Source: Straminergon stramineum (taxonomy: Eukaryota > Streptophyta > Bryopsida > Hypnales > Calliergonaceae). Taken from it: a stretch of DNA of 64,000 bases. Below are positions 46,141 through 57,600 of the stretch, one piece after another. The translations under genes and the position numbers were made by a program. The notes beneath the pieces were generated by a model, which saw only the letters and a list, made by a program, of their open reading frames with translations, was not told the DNA's origin and did not search any database. Numbering within the stretch: position 1 is the stretch's first letter; each line of letters opens with the position of its first letter. The stretch covers positions 1,617,001 through 1,681,000 of the forward strand of contig OY987272.1 of the NCBI GenBank assembly GCA_963920665.1, written 5' to 3'.

Positions 46141-46760
46141 GGGGACGTCAATAGATTAAATAGAGGGCTATGTAGGATAAAGATTTCGGTTTTTAGGTTA
46201 CTTTTTAGTTTTTATTGGAAAAGTATGTAGAAAGTAGTCTAAAAAGTAGGAGAAATAACTTAAAAGTAGGCTAAAAACACTAAAAAGGAGAAAGTAGCTA
46301 AAAGTAATCCAAAAAGCAGTTTTCAAACTTTATGTAGTGTAAATGAGGCAGTTAGAATGGATGAAAATTGCATAGATGGATGGGAAATTCCAAAAAGTGC
46401 CAAAATGATGAATGGGTTGTAGATATGGATGAACGAGGCATCAAATGGGATGAAAAACGATTGGGAGAGGTGCGGGACCTTCTTCCTGACTCTTAAAAGA
46501 CAATTTTTTTTAATTTTTTAGTTACTGTGCATTCAAGAAGAAGCATATGTCTGTATTTTCTGGCGATTTATAATTTAAAAATACTTTAGTGTAAATCTGG
46601 GATTTTTTAATCTGTGTGCTATATCCGTGCATTTGAGTGTTTGATTTTGTAAACTATGAATGTGTGTTTTGATAATCATTGCAATTGTGTATTTTGGCCT
46701 TTTTGAATTTATAATCTGTTCATTTTAAAATTAAAAATTGCGTCGAAGCATTCTAGTGGC
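46137..46760 (+). mobile_element. Possible LTR downstream of the decayed coding region
   Basis: Starts at a perfect 9-bp inverted repeat, CTATTGACG-GGGA-CGTCAATAG, right after the coding remnant. It continues with AAGTAG-rich direct repeats and is followed near 46,750 by TAGTGGCGACGAAC, which resembles the region after an LTR in plant Ty3-type elements. No matching second LTR was found, so this is tentative. Confidence 0.25.
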
Positions 46761-48880
46761 GACGAACTATTGTAGCAATTCGAACTAGGCGTAAGCATTT
46801 GGGTGATCAGAGTAGTGTGGTTGCAGCAATGTCGGAGCAAATTCAGCGATTCTAGGACGTGATAGGGTAATGCAAATCCCCACAGTCACAGCGAAGCCAG
46901 AGATTGGAGAGGATGAAGACTATGACGTGAGCCTTAACGTTGGTCCAATGGTCTAGTGATTGAAGTGCGGCGACTCACGATTAAAGGACGCATCAAGGTG
47001 ATCTAATGTAGAGTGATTCGACAACATCAGAGTTTCTTGGATCAGTGTGATCAGCAATTGATGTTGCTCTGAAGGAACCAACGAAGGTAAGTCGGCGTTG
47101 AAATACTGAGATTCTGAATTGCAACGAGACAATGAAATTCGACACGGTGCTGGAAGAGTCTAATCGAAACCTGAGACCCATCCAAGTGAAGCGCTACAAT
47201 GACTAGGAGATTGAAGGTGATTCAACACGAGGAGAAATTCGATTAGGCTTGCGGTGAATCTAATCGAGTGAAGTGATTGAGGAGTTTGCAGGTGCAATGG
47301 TTGCGAGTTCGGAGGCGATTGGGTGAAAATTGCAGATTTTAATATTAGGGATTTCGGAAACCCTAGATCTGTTATCTTTGATTTCAGACTTGTTGCCCAC
47401 GGTAATAGGGTGAGGCCATGGTCAATAGCCCAGTACTCATGGTTATAGATCTAATTACACGGTCATAGGATTGATTTCCACGGTTTTAGGCCATTTGGTC
47501 ATTTAAATTGAAATTTCAGGGTTTTAGGGATTAATTTGAGAATTTTAAATTTGTAACTATGGTTTTGGATATAAATTTGGTTGATTTGACCTAATTGTTT
47601 GATAAAAAATAAAACAAACTAAAATAAAGATTCAAATTTTTCAAACGGCCTTTAGTTTGGGTCTAGGTCCTAGGGTTGTGAGTGACTACAAGTCCCACAA
47701 CTTCTAAAATAAATTTAGTAATTTAGATTTTGGATTTTAGAATTGGACAAAATTTGTGGAATTAGTTTCCTTTATGTTTGATAAACAATTGTATATGTTT
47801 TAGAAACGTCTTACCTTGTGATTTTAGACTTGTTGCCCTGAGACTTATTGCCTTGAGACTTGTTGTCCAATTTTAGAAGAAAGGAGAAAGCTCAAAGACC
47901 AAGAATTTGGTACTTTGTCCTAAACATTTCATACTTTGCATACTAGACATGTTGCCTACTGAGACTGCCACGTGTAGTCATTTTGCACATAGATTTGAAA
48001 AGCTCATAAAGAGCAATTATCGGCCCTGTTACCCCAATACATAAAAAGGTATTAATTAACGAATTATTTGTATACTTTAAAAGTATTATCTTGTATATAT
48101 ATGATTAAGTCATAGGATGCATCCATGTATAAGACATGTTGCCTACGATGTGTTGCCTACCCTAAAATTCCTATATAGGATTGGGACTCTTAAGACATTA
48201 TGTCTACATTAGTGGTAATTGACTACCCCACCAAATTGAGAGAACTTGGGAATAAGAGAAAAGAAAGAAAGAAAGAAAAAGAATAGAAATATAAGAATAA
48301 AGATGTTAGGTATGCTTTACTAAGTTAGTTTACACATAACCTAAATCCATTTTAAAAGTGACATTAGATGCTTCAATGATAGACTACGTTGGCTTATCCA
48401 CAGATGAACTCCTATCTACTAGTACTTGACAAAAAATAAAAGTTAGTGAAAAAGTACCTCACACATAGCAATCATAGAATGAAGTGTAGGATTATGAGAG
48501 TTGTAACAAAATTCAAATTCAGAATGAATGTCAACTATTCTTCATCTAATATTCATCATAGTTGTCAATGTGGACAAGTCTATACTCTATAGAATCCACT
48601 GTGTCAATCTGTTGTAGCAAAAAATGACTAGGAAATGATTAGGAAGCAAGTGCAATTGTAAAATGAGGCTAGTTGTTCCCTGGTCAATTTCTAGTTGTTT
48701 TTTAGTCAATTCCTAGTCGTTTCCTAGTTGTATTAGAGTTGTTTATTAGTCATTTTTTAGTCCTTTCCAAAGTCCTTTCCCAATTGCCTTATATCAATTG
48801 TACCATATCAATTGTCAAAAGTACCATTAGGTTGAACATATAAAACATGTAAGTTGTTGTATTCTAATGTAATGAATTTT
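46760..48880. other. Repeat-derived DNA with a GC-richer leader-like part
   Basis: 46,760-47,400 is less AT-rich and may be a retroelement leader. Words such as GACTTGTTGCC recur at 47,380-48,160. 48,680-48,790 has short imperfect repeats of the type TTCCTAGTTGT. Confidence 0.35.
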
Positions 48881-48889
48881 GTCTATAGA

Positions 48890-49425
48890 ATTCGAAGATT
48901 TTTACATTTTGTAGATTTCTACAGTGTATAGATTTCAACAATTTGTAGATTCTAGATTCTATAGAAATCTAAAAATATTTAAAATCCAATTTTTTAAAAC
49001 TTGTGAAATTGTAGAATTTTTGAAACCAGTAAAATCTATTAAAAAGGCCATATTTGTTATATTGAGACTTTTCAAAGTCTCATTTTTATCCTCAACTCGA
49101 AGATAAACCTCTTTATCTCTTTACTAGTATTTTTATATAAATAAGTAACAACAATAACTTTTAGAATTTCTTTATAGGATCACTATTTGAGCATTATTTA
49201 TTTTTGGTTTCAATTCTAATTTTCTTATATGAATTTTCCAATAACTAGCATTCTATCACAAAATCTATGGAAAGTCTCAATTTAACAAATATGGCCTTTT
49301 AATATCGGTATTATAATTTCTGAAATTAAAAAAAAAAAAATCTAGATCTGAAATCTACAAATCTATAAATCATTGAGATTAAAATTTCAAAATCTACAAA
49401 TCTAGAAGTCTTGGACAAGTTGCAA
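48890..49425. repeat. Foldback repeat
   Basis: The left arm includes AAAAGGCCATATTTGTTA at about 49,039 and TTTGTAGATT words from 48,900. The right arm holds the reverse complement (TAACAAATATGGCCTTTTAA at about 49,284 and AATCTACAAATCTA near 49,360-49,410). The arms are roughly 150-190 bp and diverged. No coding content. Confidence 0.6.
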
Positions 49426-49429
49426 ATGA

Positions 49430-50130
49430 GTTATGGACAAGTCTCAATAAAATCCCAAATGAGTCGCAAAAAAGTCATAGATTAGTTGCAAATGAGTTGG
49501 CAATAAGTTGCACACTCTTCAATTGAATGACTGACTTCACATGGCAACAAATACCACATAAGCAACCATGTCAGAAAAGTTCATCAATGAAGTTCCGAGT
49601 AGGTTGCCGCAACTTGTAACTACAATCTTACATGCAACTTGTCCACTGCGACTAAGGGCTTCAAATTGGCATCAGTCGCAAAATGTCCTATGCAACTCAA
49701 AACTAGTTGGTTTTTGCAGTCGCAAAATCCCTCATTTTCTTCTAGTATTTTTTGGGATACTTTTGTCCATTATTATTGTCCAAGCTTTTTGAGGTCTTTG
49801 TGGGTCCCTTGCACCTTTAGTTTTTTATACAAACCATTTCAAGTCTATGAAGGCTTGAAAGTCTACTTCTATCTACTTTGTTGAGAGATTGTGGTTTCGT
49901 GTATCCTTTGAGGGGTTCTTTGGTCCCATGTGTCTTATCCTAGTACTAATTCTAGAACAATCCCCTATATGATCTAGCAATGCTGCTTCAGGGGACCTTT
50001 AGCTTAAGTTTGTCATTTTGCTTACCTCTTTGTCACTAACCTTTGGCCTTGAAGTGCCCTTTTGTCCCTCAATACTAATATAGTGGTCCATAAAGTGAGC
50101 CAAGGGTGTTTAGAGGTTAATAGGTTCTGC
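49430..50130. other. Unassigned intergenic DNA
   Basis: 49,435-49,520 has short imperfect repeats (CAAATGAGTTG.). Nothing else was recognised. Confidence 0.4.
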
Positions 50131-50132
50131 GA

Positions 50133-50257
50133 CAATGGTGGAGCTTTGAACCCCCTTGGAATGAGAGAGCCATAGTTGTGTATTAAAAGTGAAAACCACT
50201 ATAAAGCTTTGAACCCCTTTGGGATGAAAGAACCTTAGTTGGATATTAGAGATGGGA
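50133..50257. repeat. 62-63 bp satellite, left of the LTR pair
   Basis: AGCTTTGAACCCC recurs at 50,142 and 50,205 (63-bp period), each followed by GA.G.A.GAA/GCC.TAGTTG. It resumes at about 52,620 after the LTR pair. It is the same satellite as at 36.7 kb, inverted. Confidence 0.7.
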
Positions 50258-52607
50258 TGTTGTGCCCCTTAGTGACACTTACCACCTTAAGCTCACTTTC
50301 CAAACACTTAACACCTCAATGCCACTAAGGTTCATGCTCTCCTTACTCTGCACATGCCACGCACCCACAATGTTAGATTCCAACTCAAGTCACGGGGTTC
50401 CCCATTCCTCCGTGACTCCCAATCCTTTCCTTGTAATACTTACTCCCACAAGACACCGGACATGTCATTTGATGACATGGGGCGGAACTTCCATTGATGT
50501 CCAAGCACTCGGTGAGGCACTACTCCCACCGGTGCTAACCGCCCTTGATGAGACCCAACTCCCCACTAGGCCCAACCCAACTCATTTCGGGACTCACTCA
50601 TCGGAACTCACCACACGGGATTCACATCATGGCCTAGTGTAGAGTGGGACACCACCCAACCGGTATCAAGGAGTGCACAAGCACTCCATGGTAACACACA
50701 AGTGGTGGTGAGGCTCCAACACTAGCCTCACCACCCGGGGCCAGTTAGGCTCACCATGGCACCATCCGGGAGTGAGGAGGGAGACCACCCCTCCTCATAG
50801 TACTCTCTGCGGGATTCGGCAGCCCCTCCCCCTTGTATGTCAAGGGGGACTCCCAAACACCCTTTGGTTTTGGAAGACCACCCCGTTTCTCCCGATTCGC
50901 ACTACTTTGGGACTCCCGAACTTTCACCCGGCATAACTTTGCGGTCCGAGATCCAAATCGCACATGCGACCCCATTTTCGACATCTACGCGACACTTAGA
51001 TGCCGATGGACTACTCACTTACTCCATTCGGACAAGTACTCACAAAGATATCGCCCTCCAAAGATTCGGGACACTCCCGGCGCGACTAGGACACCCCCAA
51101 CTTTGAACGCCCATAACTTTTGACTCGCAAGTCCAAATCACGCGTTCTTTAGACGGCTAGAAGCGTCTTCTCAAGAGCTTTCCAAGCGTATATCACACGC
51201 CCCCAAATTCGTCCAGATCAGAGCGCTACGTTGCTATGATCGCTCGGGACTCCTAGTCCCCCTCACCTCATCTCTTGCAAGGCTTGGGGAGTCACCCCCA
51301 ATGTCCCCCTTGCTCACCAAGGTGGCACGGGCACACCTTGTGATGAGGGTCGTGACATTCCAATGCTTTCCAAGCACTTAACACTTTAGTGGCACGAAGG
51401 GTCATACTCTCCTAACACTACACATGCCACACACATCCAATGTTAGTTCCCAATTCCAACTCTTTGTGCTAAGTCTTAGTCACCGGGACTATTAGCACAC
51501 ACACACATATTATGACACCGGGACATATTACTTGATAACATGGGGCAGGACTTCCATCTTATTGTGCAAGGACCCATGGTGGCACTACTCACCATGGTCC
51601 TAACCGCCTTTGAGTGTCACCCCAACTCCATACGAGGCTCATTGTGTATTTGTTACTTTCCACTTCGTCACTAACCAAGACTCACCATTCGGGACACCTC
51701 AACATAGCCTAGCAAGGAATGGGACTCTATCCAACCAGTGCCACAGGACACACACAAGTGTCCCATGGTGCCTTGGAGTGGTGGTGACCCCATACCACCA
51801 ACTTTGAGTCACCGGGACTCACCAAGGCTTCAAGAGGGAGGGAGGAGGGAGACCAACCCCTCCTATAGTACTCTCTGTGAGATTCAGCAGCCCCCCCCCT
51901 CTTGTATGTCAAAGAGGACTCCCAAACCCACTTTGGTTTTGGAAGACCACCCCATATCTCCCGATTCACCTTTGTTTGGGACTCTCGAACTTCCATTCAG
52001 CATAACTTTGTGTTGCGGGATCCAAATCTCATATGTGAGCCCTTTTCTGACATCTACGTGACGAGTAGATGCCGATGGAATACTCACTTGCCCCATTTGG
52101 ACAAGTCCTTGCAAAGTTATTGCCCTCCAAAGATTCGGGTCCACCAAGAGAGGCGTCATGCCTTCACCACGACGCTTCTCTTAGCCATAACCTAAGGCTC
52201 CTACCTTAGAACCTCGTAATGCTTGTCAATCTAGCATCCTTGTGTTCTTAGCTTTCCAAGGATATGCTACCTGACATACTTCATTGAGGGATTCCTCATG
52301 AACCTCTCTTTCCTAGCCCTTAAGTGTCCCGGCGTCACTGGGACACCCCCACCTTTGAACGCTCATAACTTTTGATTCACAAGTCCAAATCACACATCTT
52401 TGGACGACTAGAAGCGTCTCTTCAAGACCTTTCCAAGCATGTGTTACACGCCCCCAAATTCGTCCAGATCAGAGCGCTACCACGCTTTGATCGCTCGGGA
52501 CTCCTAGTCTTCCTCACCTCATCTCTTGCAAGGCTTGGGAGTCACCTCCAATGTCCCCCTTGCTCACCAAGGTGGCACAGGCACACCTTGTGATGAGGGT
52601 TGTGACA
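50258..52607. mobile_element. Two tandem LTRs inside one 5-bp target duplication
   Basis: Begins TGTTGTGCCCC and ends GTTGTGACA, flanked on both sides by TGGGA (50,253-50,257 and 52,608-52,612). Two related units lie head to tail. Unit 1 is 50,258-51,357, ending GGTCGTGACA; unit 2 runs from there to 52,607. They share long stretches, for example CCTTGTATGTCAA, GGTTTTGGAAGACCACC, CCCGATTC, CGCTCGGGACTCCTAGTC and TGCTCACCAAGGTGGCAC. No internal coding region lies between them. Unit 2 lacks the first bases of unit 1. Terminal TG...CA and a 5-bp duplication fit an LTR retrotransposon. Confidence 0.75.
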
Positions 52608-52779
52608 TGGGACCACGGTGGCGCTTTGAACCCCTTAGGGATGGAAGAGTCTTAGTTGTGTATTAAGGCCCCTTCATGGGTAAACTTTAACCCCTCGTGG
52701 TTTCCCCATACAAAGTTTAGTTTGCAAAACAAGTTTGAGAACAAACAAAGTGTAGCCCCCAAACATATAACTAAAATTA

Positions 52780-53440
52780 TTTCTAATTTTTATAATTCAT
52801 TCAAAAAATCTCTCAAATCTCTCAAATTTATATATAGATTTTATATATACTTTTCAAAATTTTCATAAATTTTTGGAGATTTTTGCAATAAATTATAAGA
52901 ACCATAAATATTTAGAATCATATTTTAGTTAGTAAATATATCACTCAATAAAAATTTTAAACTCTTGAAATTTTTAGCACAAAATTATAATAAGGATTTT
53001 CATTCTACTTAATCCAGTAAGGACGTTGTAGACCAAAGTTGTTTGATGGATGATAGAGAACTCTTGCATGTGAGACAGAAGTGCCATTGTTCATCCTTGG
53101 AATTTTGTGCAAAAAAGGGGAAGGCTTGCATAGTAGTATGACCTCCAATGATTACTTTCAGGTTTTTTTAAAGTAGATGATTCACACTATTTCAAAAAAA
53201 AAGATTTCCACAATGACCAACCTATCTTTACAGGGTTAATATTGAAAAAAATTGACTTGTATTAAAAGTTTTTATTTCACTAATAAATTTGATTAAATGA
53301 TTAAAAATTAAAATTAAAAAAATATAATTTGAATATTTTTTTTTATGCATTTGTGATACTTGTACCACAAGATGTCTAACTTTTGTTTAAAATCTCTAGT
53401 TCCTCAATTAGCTATGGCAATTTTTGTAAATGTACAAAAT
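52780..53440. repeat. AT-rich dispersed repeat, family B
   Basis: Parts match 63,280-63,730. Shared words are AAATTTTTGGAGATTTTTG, CATATTTTA.TTA.TAA, ACTTGTATTAAAA and CAATTAGCTA. The similarity is clear but low. Confidence 0.45.
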
Positions 53441-53960
53441 ATTTTGAGAGATATTATATGTATCACTTGAAGAAAGTGTCAATTGTAGGTGCTCCCCAAA
53501 TTGCACCTTGCCTAAAACCACCATCATCACTCGAGGTACATCTCCAAAATCAACATGCACGTATGTTGAAGAAACAATTTTAAAACATCAACAAATAAAA
53601 CTTTGACCCTTCATAAATTTTGCATATAGTATTTAAATGTTGCTTTATTTAGTGCATTGGATCCTCCTTTATTGCAAACAAGAAAATGTGAAATTTTGAT
53701 CAACGGAATAGTAGCAATAGGCAAAGTAGCCAAAAGTAGAGGTTTTGGAGTGCCCACCTCATACATACCTTATTTTTTTTAAAGTTTTATCCGGAATAGC
53801 ATCTTTCATCTAGTTCTACTACATGGCCGTACTATTGGTGGCCACTCTAGCTGAATGTTATTTTGATAAATTTTGATTTGGAAAACATCAATTTATTTAG
53901 GTTCTGTCTCTGAGCAATATTATTGGTCGCAAAAGGCTTAATTATTAAATTCCAAAATCT
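53441..53960. other. AT-rich DNA before the TFIIIC5 promoter
   Basis: No gene recognised. Confidence 0.4.
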
Positions 53961-53969
53961 TTAGCCCTT

Positions 53970-54634
53970 ACCTTATTTCTCTCCGACCTGGCGACCCGAG
54001 TTTCGTCGGCGTCCACTCGCGGCAAATTGCGGCAGCGGCACGAAAGTCTAGTAGCCCCTGTTTCGAAGGATTCTCTCTCGTGAGAGCAGCCGGACGGATT
54101 TCCCAATTGCAATCAGAATTTTCGCCCTCTGCATTTCTTCTGCAGAGCTACATGTAGACTTACTAAAGTCCGAGAAGTTCTAGGAGAATTTCGTCTCGAC
54201 GGCCAATCTTCTCAAAATAATTTTTACCTCAAAGCCCTCTGATGAAGTGAAATCAAGGTTTTAGGAAACTGGATAGGGGTTTTAGGGAAATCGTGTTTTT
54301 AGGGTTTAGAGTTCCCGAAGTGGGAGCATTGTGCAATGCAGAGGAATCCAGGATAGAATTTATAGCAAGCATTTTGAAGGCTAGGAATTTGAGAGAGTGT
54401 GCAAAATTCAGTTTACACCTCTGGTCTGAGATTGTGGTTTTAGAGCTTGAAATTCGGTATAGCCTTGGAATGAAGCGACCGCATTGTGATTGAGTGCTGA
54501 TTTGTTTTGCGAGACTCTAGTTGTTTCGCAATGTAGCTCTGCGCTTGCAGTATCGAGAATTTTGCAACAGGGGAGGGACACTGTAATGCTGTTTCACAGC
54601 AACTTGAATTAGATGTCACAAATCGAGTTGGACC
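53970..54634 (+). promoter_or_regulatory. GC-richer promoter/5' UTR region of the TFIIIC5 gene
   Basis: A sharp rise in GC and CG content occurs at about 53,990-54,130, directly upstream of the TFIIIC5 start. It probably includes the transcription start and leader. A 66-codon upstream frame (54,293-54,493) lies in the likely leader. No TATA box is evident. Confidence 0.45.
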
Positions 54635-57600
54635 ATGGGAATCATCGTAGGAGGCAGTATCAGCGGGCTGCTGCCGAACGATCGTGTTTTTGCAGTGAAT
54701 TTTCCGGGGTACCCTATTTCGCTTGATAGAGCCACGCAGGCACTTGGAGGAGAGGATCGCATCGCAGAGGTATGATTTTTTGTGCATTTTCTAGTATGTT
54801 ACATGAGAACGTTTTTTCGATGTTCAGCTTTTAATTCTTTTTGGACCAACACATGTAACGCTCTTCGATGATTCAGGTGATGTAAAGGATTGACTCCATC
54901 GGAATTCTATTATTTTCACTATATGATCAATTAATGGGCTATATGGAAACCATGAATCCTTGGTCCTTAGGGTTTAATTGTTGCCTCATGCATTCCTTCA
55001 TTCTAGTGTTATTGCCCAATGCTTACAGACTCGGTCGGCAGAGGGCAACTACTTGGAGCTGAAATTTCGACCTGAGGACCCTTGCGCACACGCTGCATTT
55101 GGCGAATTGACTCAGACGTCTGATCTTTTGTTACGCATCAGACGAAAACGGTACAAGAGCCTTCTCCCGAGCGAAGAGACTCTGACGGGTCCCAATTCAA
55201 GCATTGGTGATGTCCCTTCGGAGGACAATGCAAATGATTTCGAAACGAGTGCAGACATTGTTGCAAGAGTAGAGCACTCCTACAATTTCGACGGTTAGTC
55301 CTTTCTTTTCTTTTCTTTTCTTTTCCCCTCAATATATGAGTTAGAGGATTCTCTTATCGTCAATTTCAGCATGCAGGAGTGTGCTTTCATTGGGAGATCA
55401 GTATAGAGCTCACTGGAGGAATCGCTTTGGGTACAAGAGCCGAACTCTCTTAAGATCAAATTTTTATCACTATGTATGAATTTCTTTTTGCAATTTCAAC
55501 GTGGAAGTTTGTAGACTTCAACAACTGATAGTAGACAACCCCAGGTCAAACATAAAATCAGTTGCTAAAGACATTTAGCTGACTGATGCTCACACCGCTT
55601 GCTAATTGAAGGCCAACCAAATGTATGTATAGATGAGTTGCTGTTAGTAACAGGGGTCGGTATTGGAGACGGAATTAGGTCCCTATCAGTGTAGTATTCT
55701 CTACATTAACCCTTCAAGGACCAAGGATTCGTGGTTTTCAAGTGCCCATCTTGATTGATCATATTCGATGGACCTTTAATTGAATGGGAATTTTTTATAT
55801 TACTAGATTCAGTGAAGAATATTGAATCTGTTTGTTAAAAATAATAATTAATGGAACAAATAAAAATCCTTATATGAACTCCTCAAGCTACTTAAAAAAT
55901 CTTTAGACCAAATATGGATTCTTGGTCCTTAAAGGGTTAAAGGACACCTTGAAACCTGATGAACATACATCCTGAAACATATATATTTGCTTTTTGCTTT
56001 GATCGTCAAGAACTACTCAGTTACCTCATTATCTAGCTAAACTTCATGTTCCAGTTGCTGGGAGTGACTACAAGTCTTTGTTTCGATTTTAGAAGGAAGT
56101 TAGCAAGTGGATATAGTACGATTCAACCTGTCATTGCCTTGCATGCTGGAGGTGCAATCTGTGGCTTCTCTCATCGAGTATTTGGAAGCTCCTGTAGCGA
56201 TTTGCTCTAGTAACGGTCTGATTTGCATTGTGAAGGCATGGCGGATTACCAGTACGTGTTATCTGTGCATGCGGATGTTGCCAGACGTCGTCAGAAGCGG
56301 CAGCGTGAGAGGCAAGGCTTGGGTAAATTTTCGCTTCATTGCCTAGAACGTTGCAAAGCCTTGTGCTGATATTTATTTTTGTTTTGAATTTAGTTTCTCG
56401 TTCTTAAAGTTTGAATTCTTCTCTACATCATTTATTCTTATGTTAGAATTGCAATTTCCTCATATTCGGCATCAGTAATTAGTGTGATACACGTTTGCTT
56501 CATTTCATATGAGCACATGGACCTAGACACATCATGACAGAAAATATGTGGAACATACAGACGCCCCTGTGTCTTCTTATATCTATATTACCAAGTGAGG
56601 CTTATCCATCTCTTTTAACAGCGCCAGCATCTTCATTAAGCACTGAAACTCTTTGTATGCAGGAAACTTGATGGACGTGGAACAGGACGAACTTATGATG
56701 CTCGTACCACCTCTCTTTTCCATCAAGGACATGCCTGAGGAGACTGTGTACTTATTCTGGCCCTTTGAATTTACAATAACAATTTTGACCAACTTCCTCT
56801 TGCGCTTCAGGCTCCGGGCTTAACATTGAGAGAAAGTTTTTTTTTTTTTTTTTTTTACTGTGGTAGACTTCATTTTTGTCAATCTACTGTGTTGTTTAGT
56901 TTTATATAAGTTGAGGCTTTGCGTTCCGGTTCTTTTGAAGGTTGCGCCCGTCGGATTTTGTTTGCAAAAGGACAAAAAGAAAGCATGGGAGTGACACACC
57001 GGTAAAATCGCAGGTATGATGCAGGTCTTGCTTTGAGTCTTGACTAGCAAAGTTTATGTCCTGCAGTACTATCAAATTGGTGAATGTTACTGTCTATGAT
57101 TTACTCTCTTCAAACGGTGATCTCTCTCCCTTAGTTAATGGCACCAGTTCTTTTTTTCTGCTTCTCTCTTGGACTAACGAAATTTAATATTTCCATGAGG
57201 AACTTGCAAAGAGGACCAGCAGGAACTAGTATTGGAATAGGTAGGTTGATGGGTCGAAAGTTATACTTAACCATTCATAAGGGGTTCTCTATTCTTCACG
57301 ATTCTGGCATGACGTCGAAGTAAGGTATTCTCTCATGAATTGAAGGCAATATATATGCAGGCAAATCTGATGCCATGCTTTGCAGTGGACTTCAAGATTC
57401 CAGATATCCTTACAGCTGGCTGACATTCTTGTATTTAAGTGATGCAACGACCATTTGAGCATGTCCAAATTTTCGCGTGTACTAGTAGAAAAACTTCCCT
57501 CCCAGAAAACCTACCTGCATTAATTTGTAAGCCCTGCCAATTATAATGCGGCTAGGTTTTCTAACACTTCTGAGGCTGGGTTTCCTACTAGATTTTTTGT

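Noticed and set aside
57404..57420. Exon 6 of TFIIIC5 read on to the stop codon
   Set aside because: It would end the protein before all the conserved C-terminal half; the AT-AC splice restores frame and family similarity.
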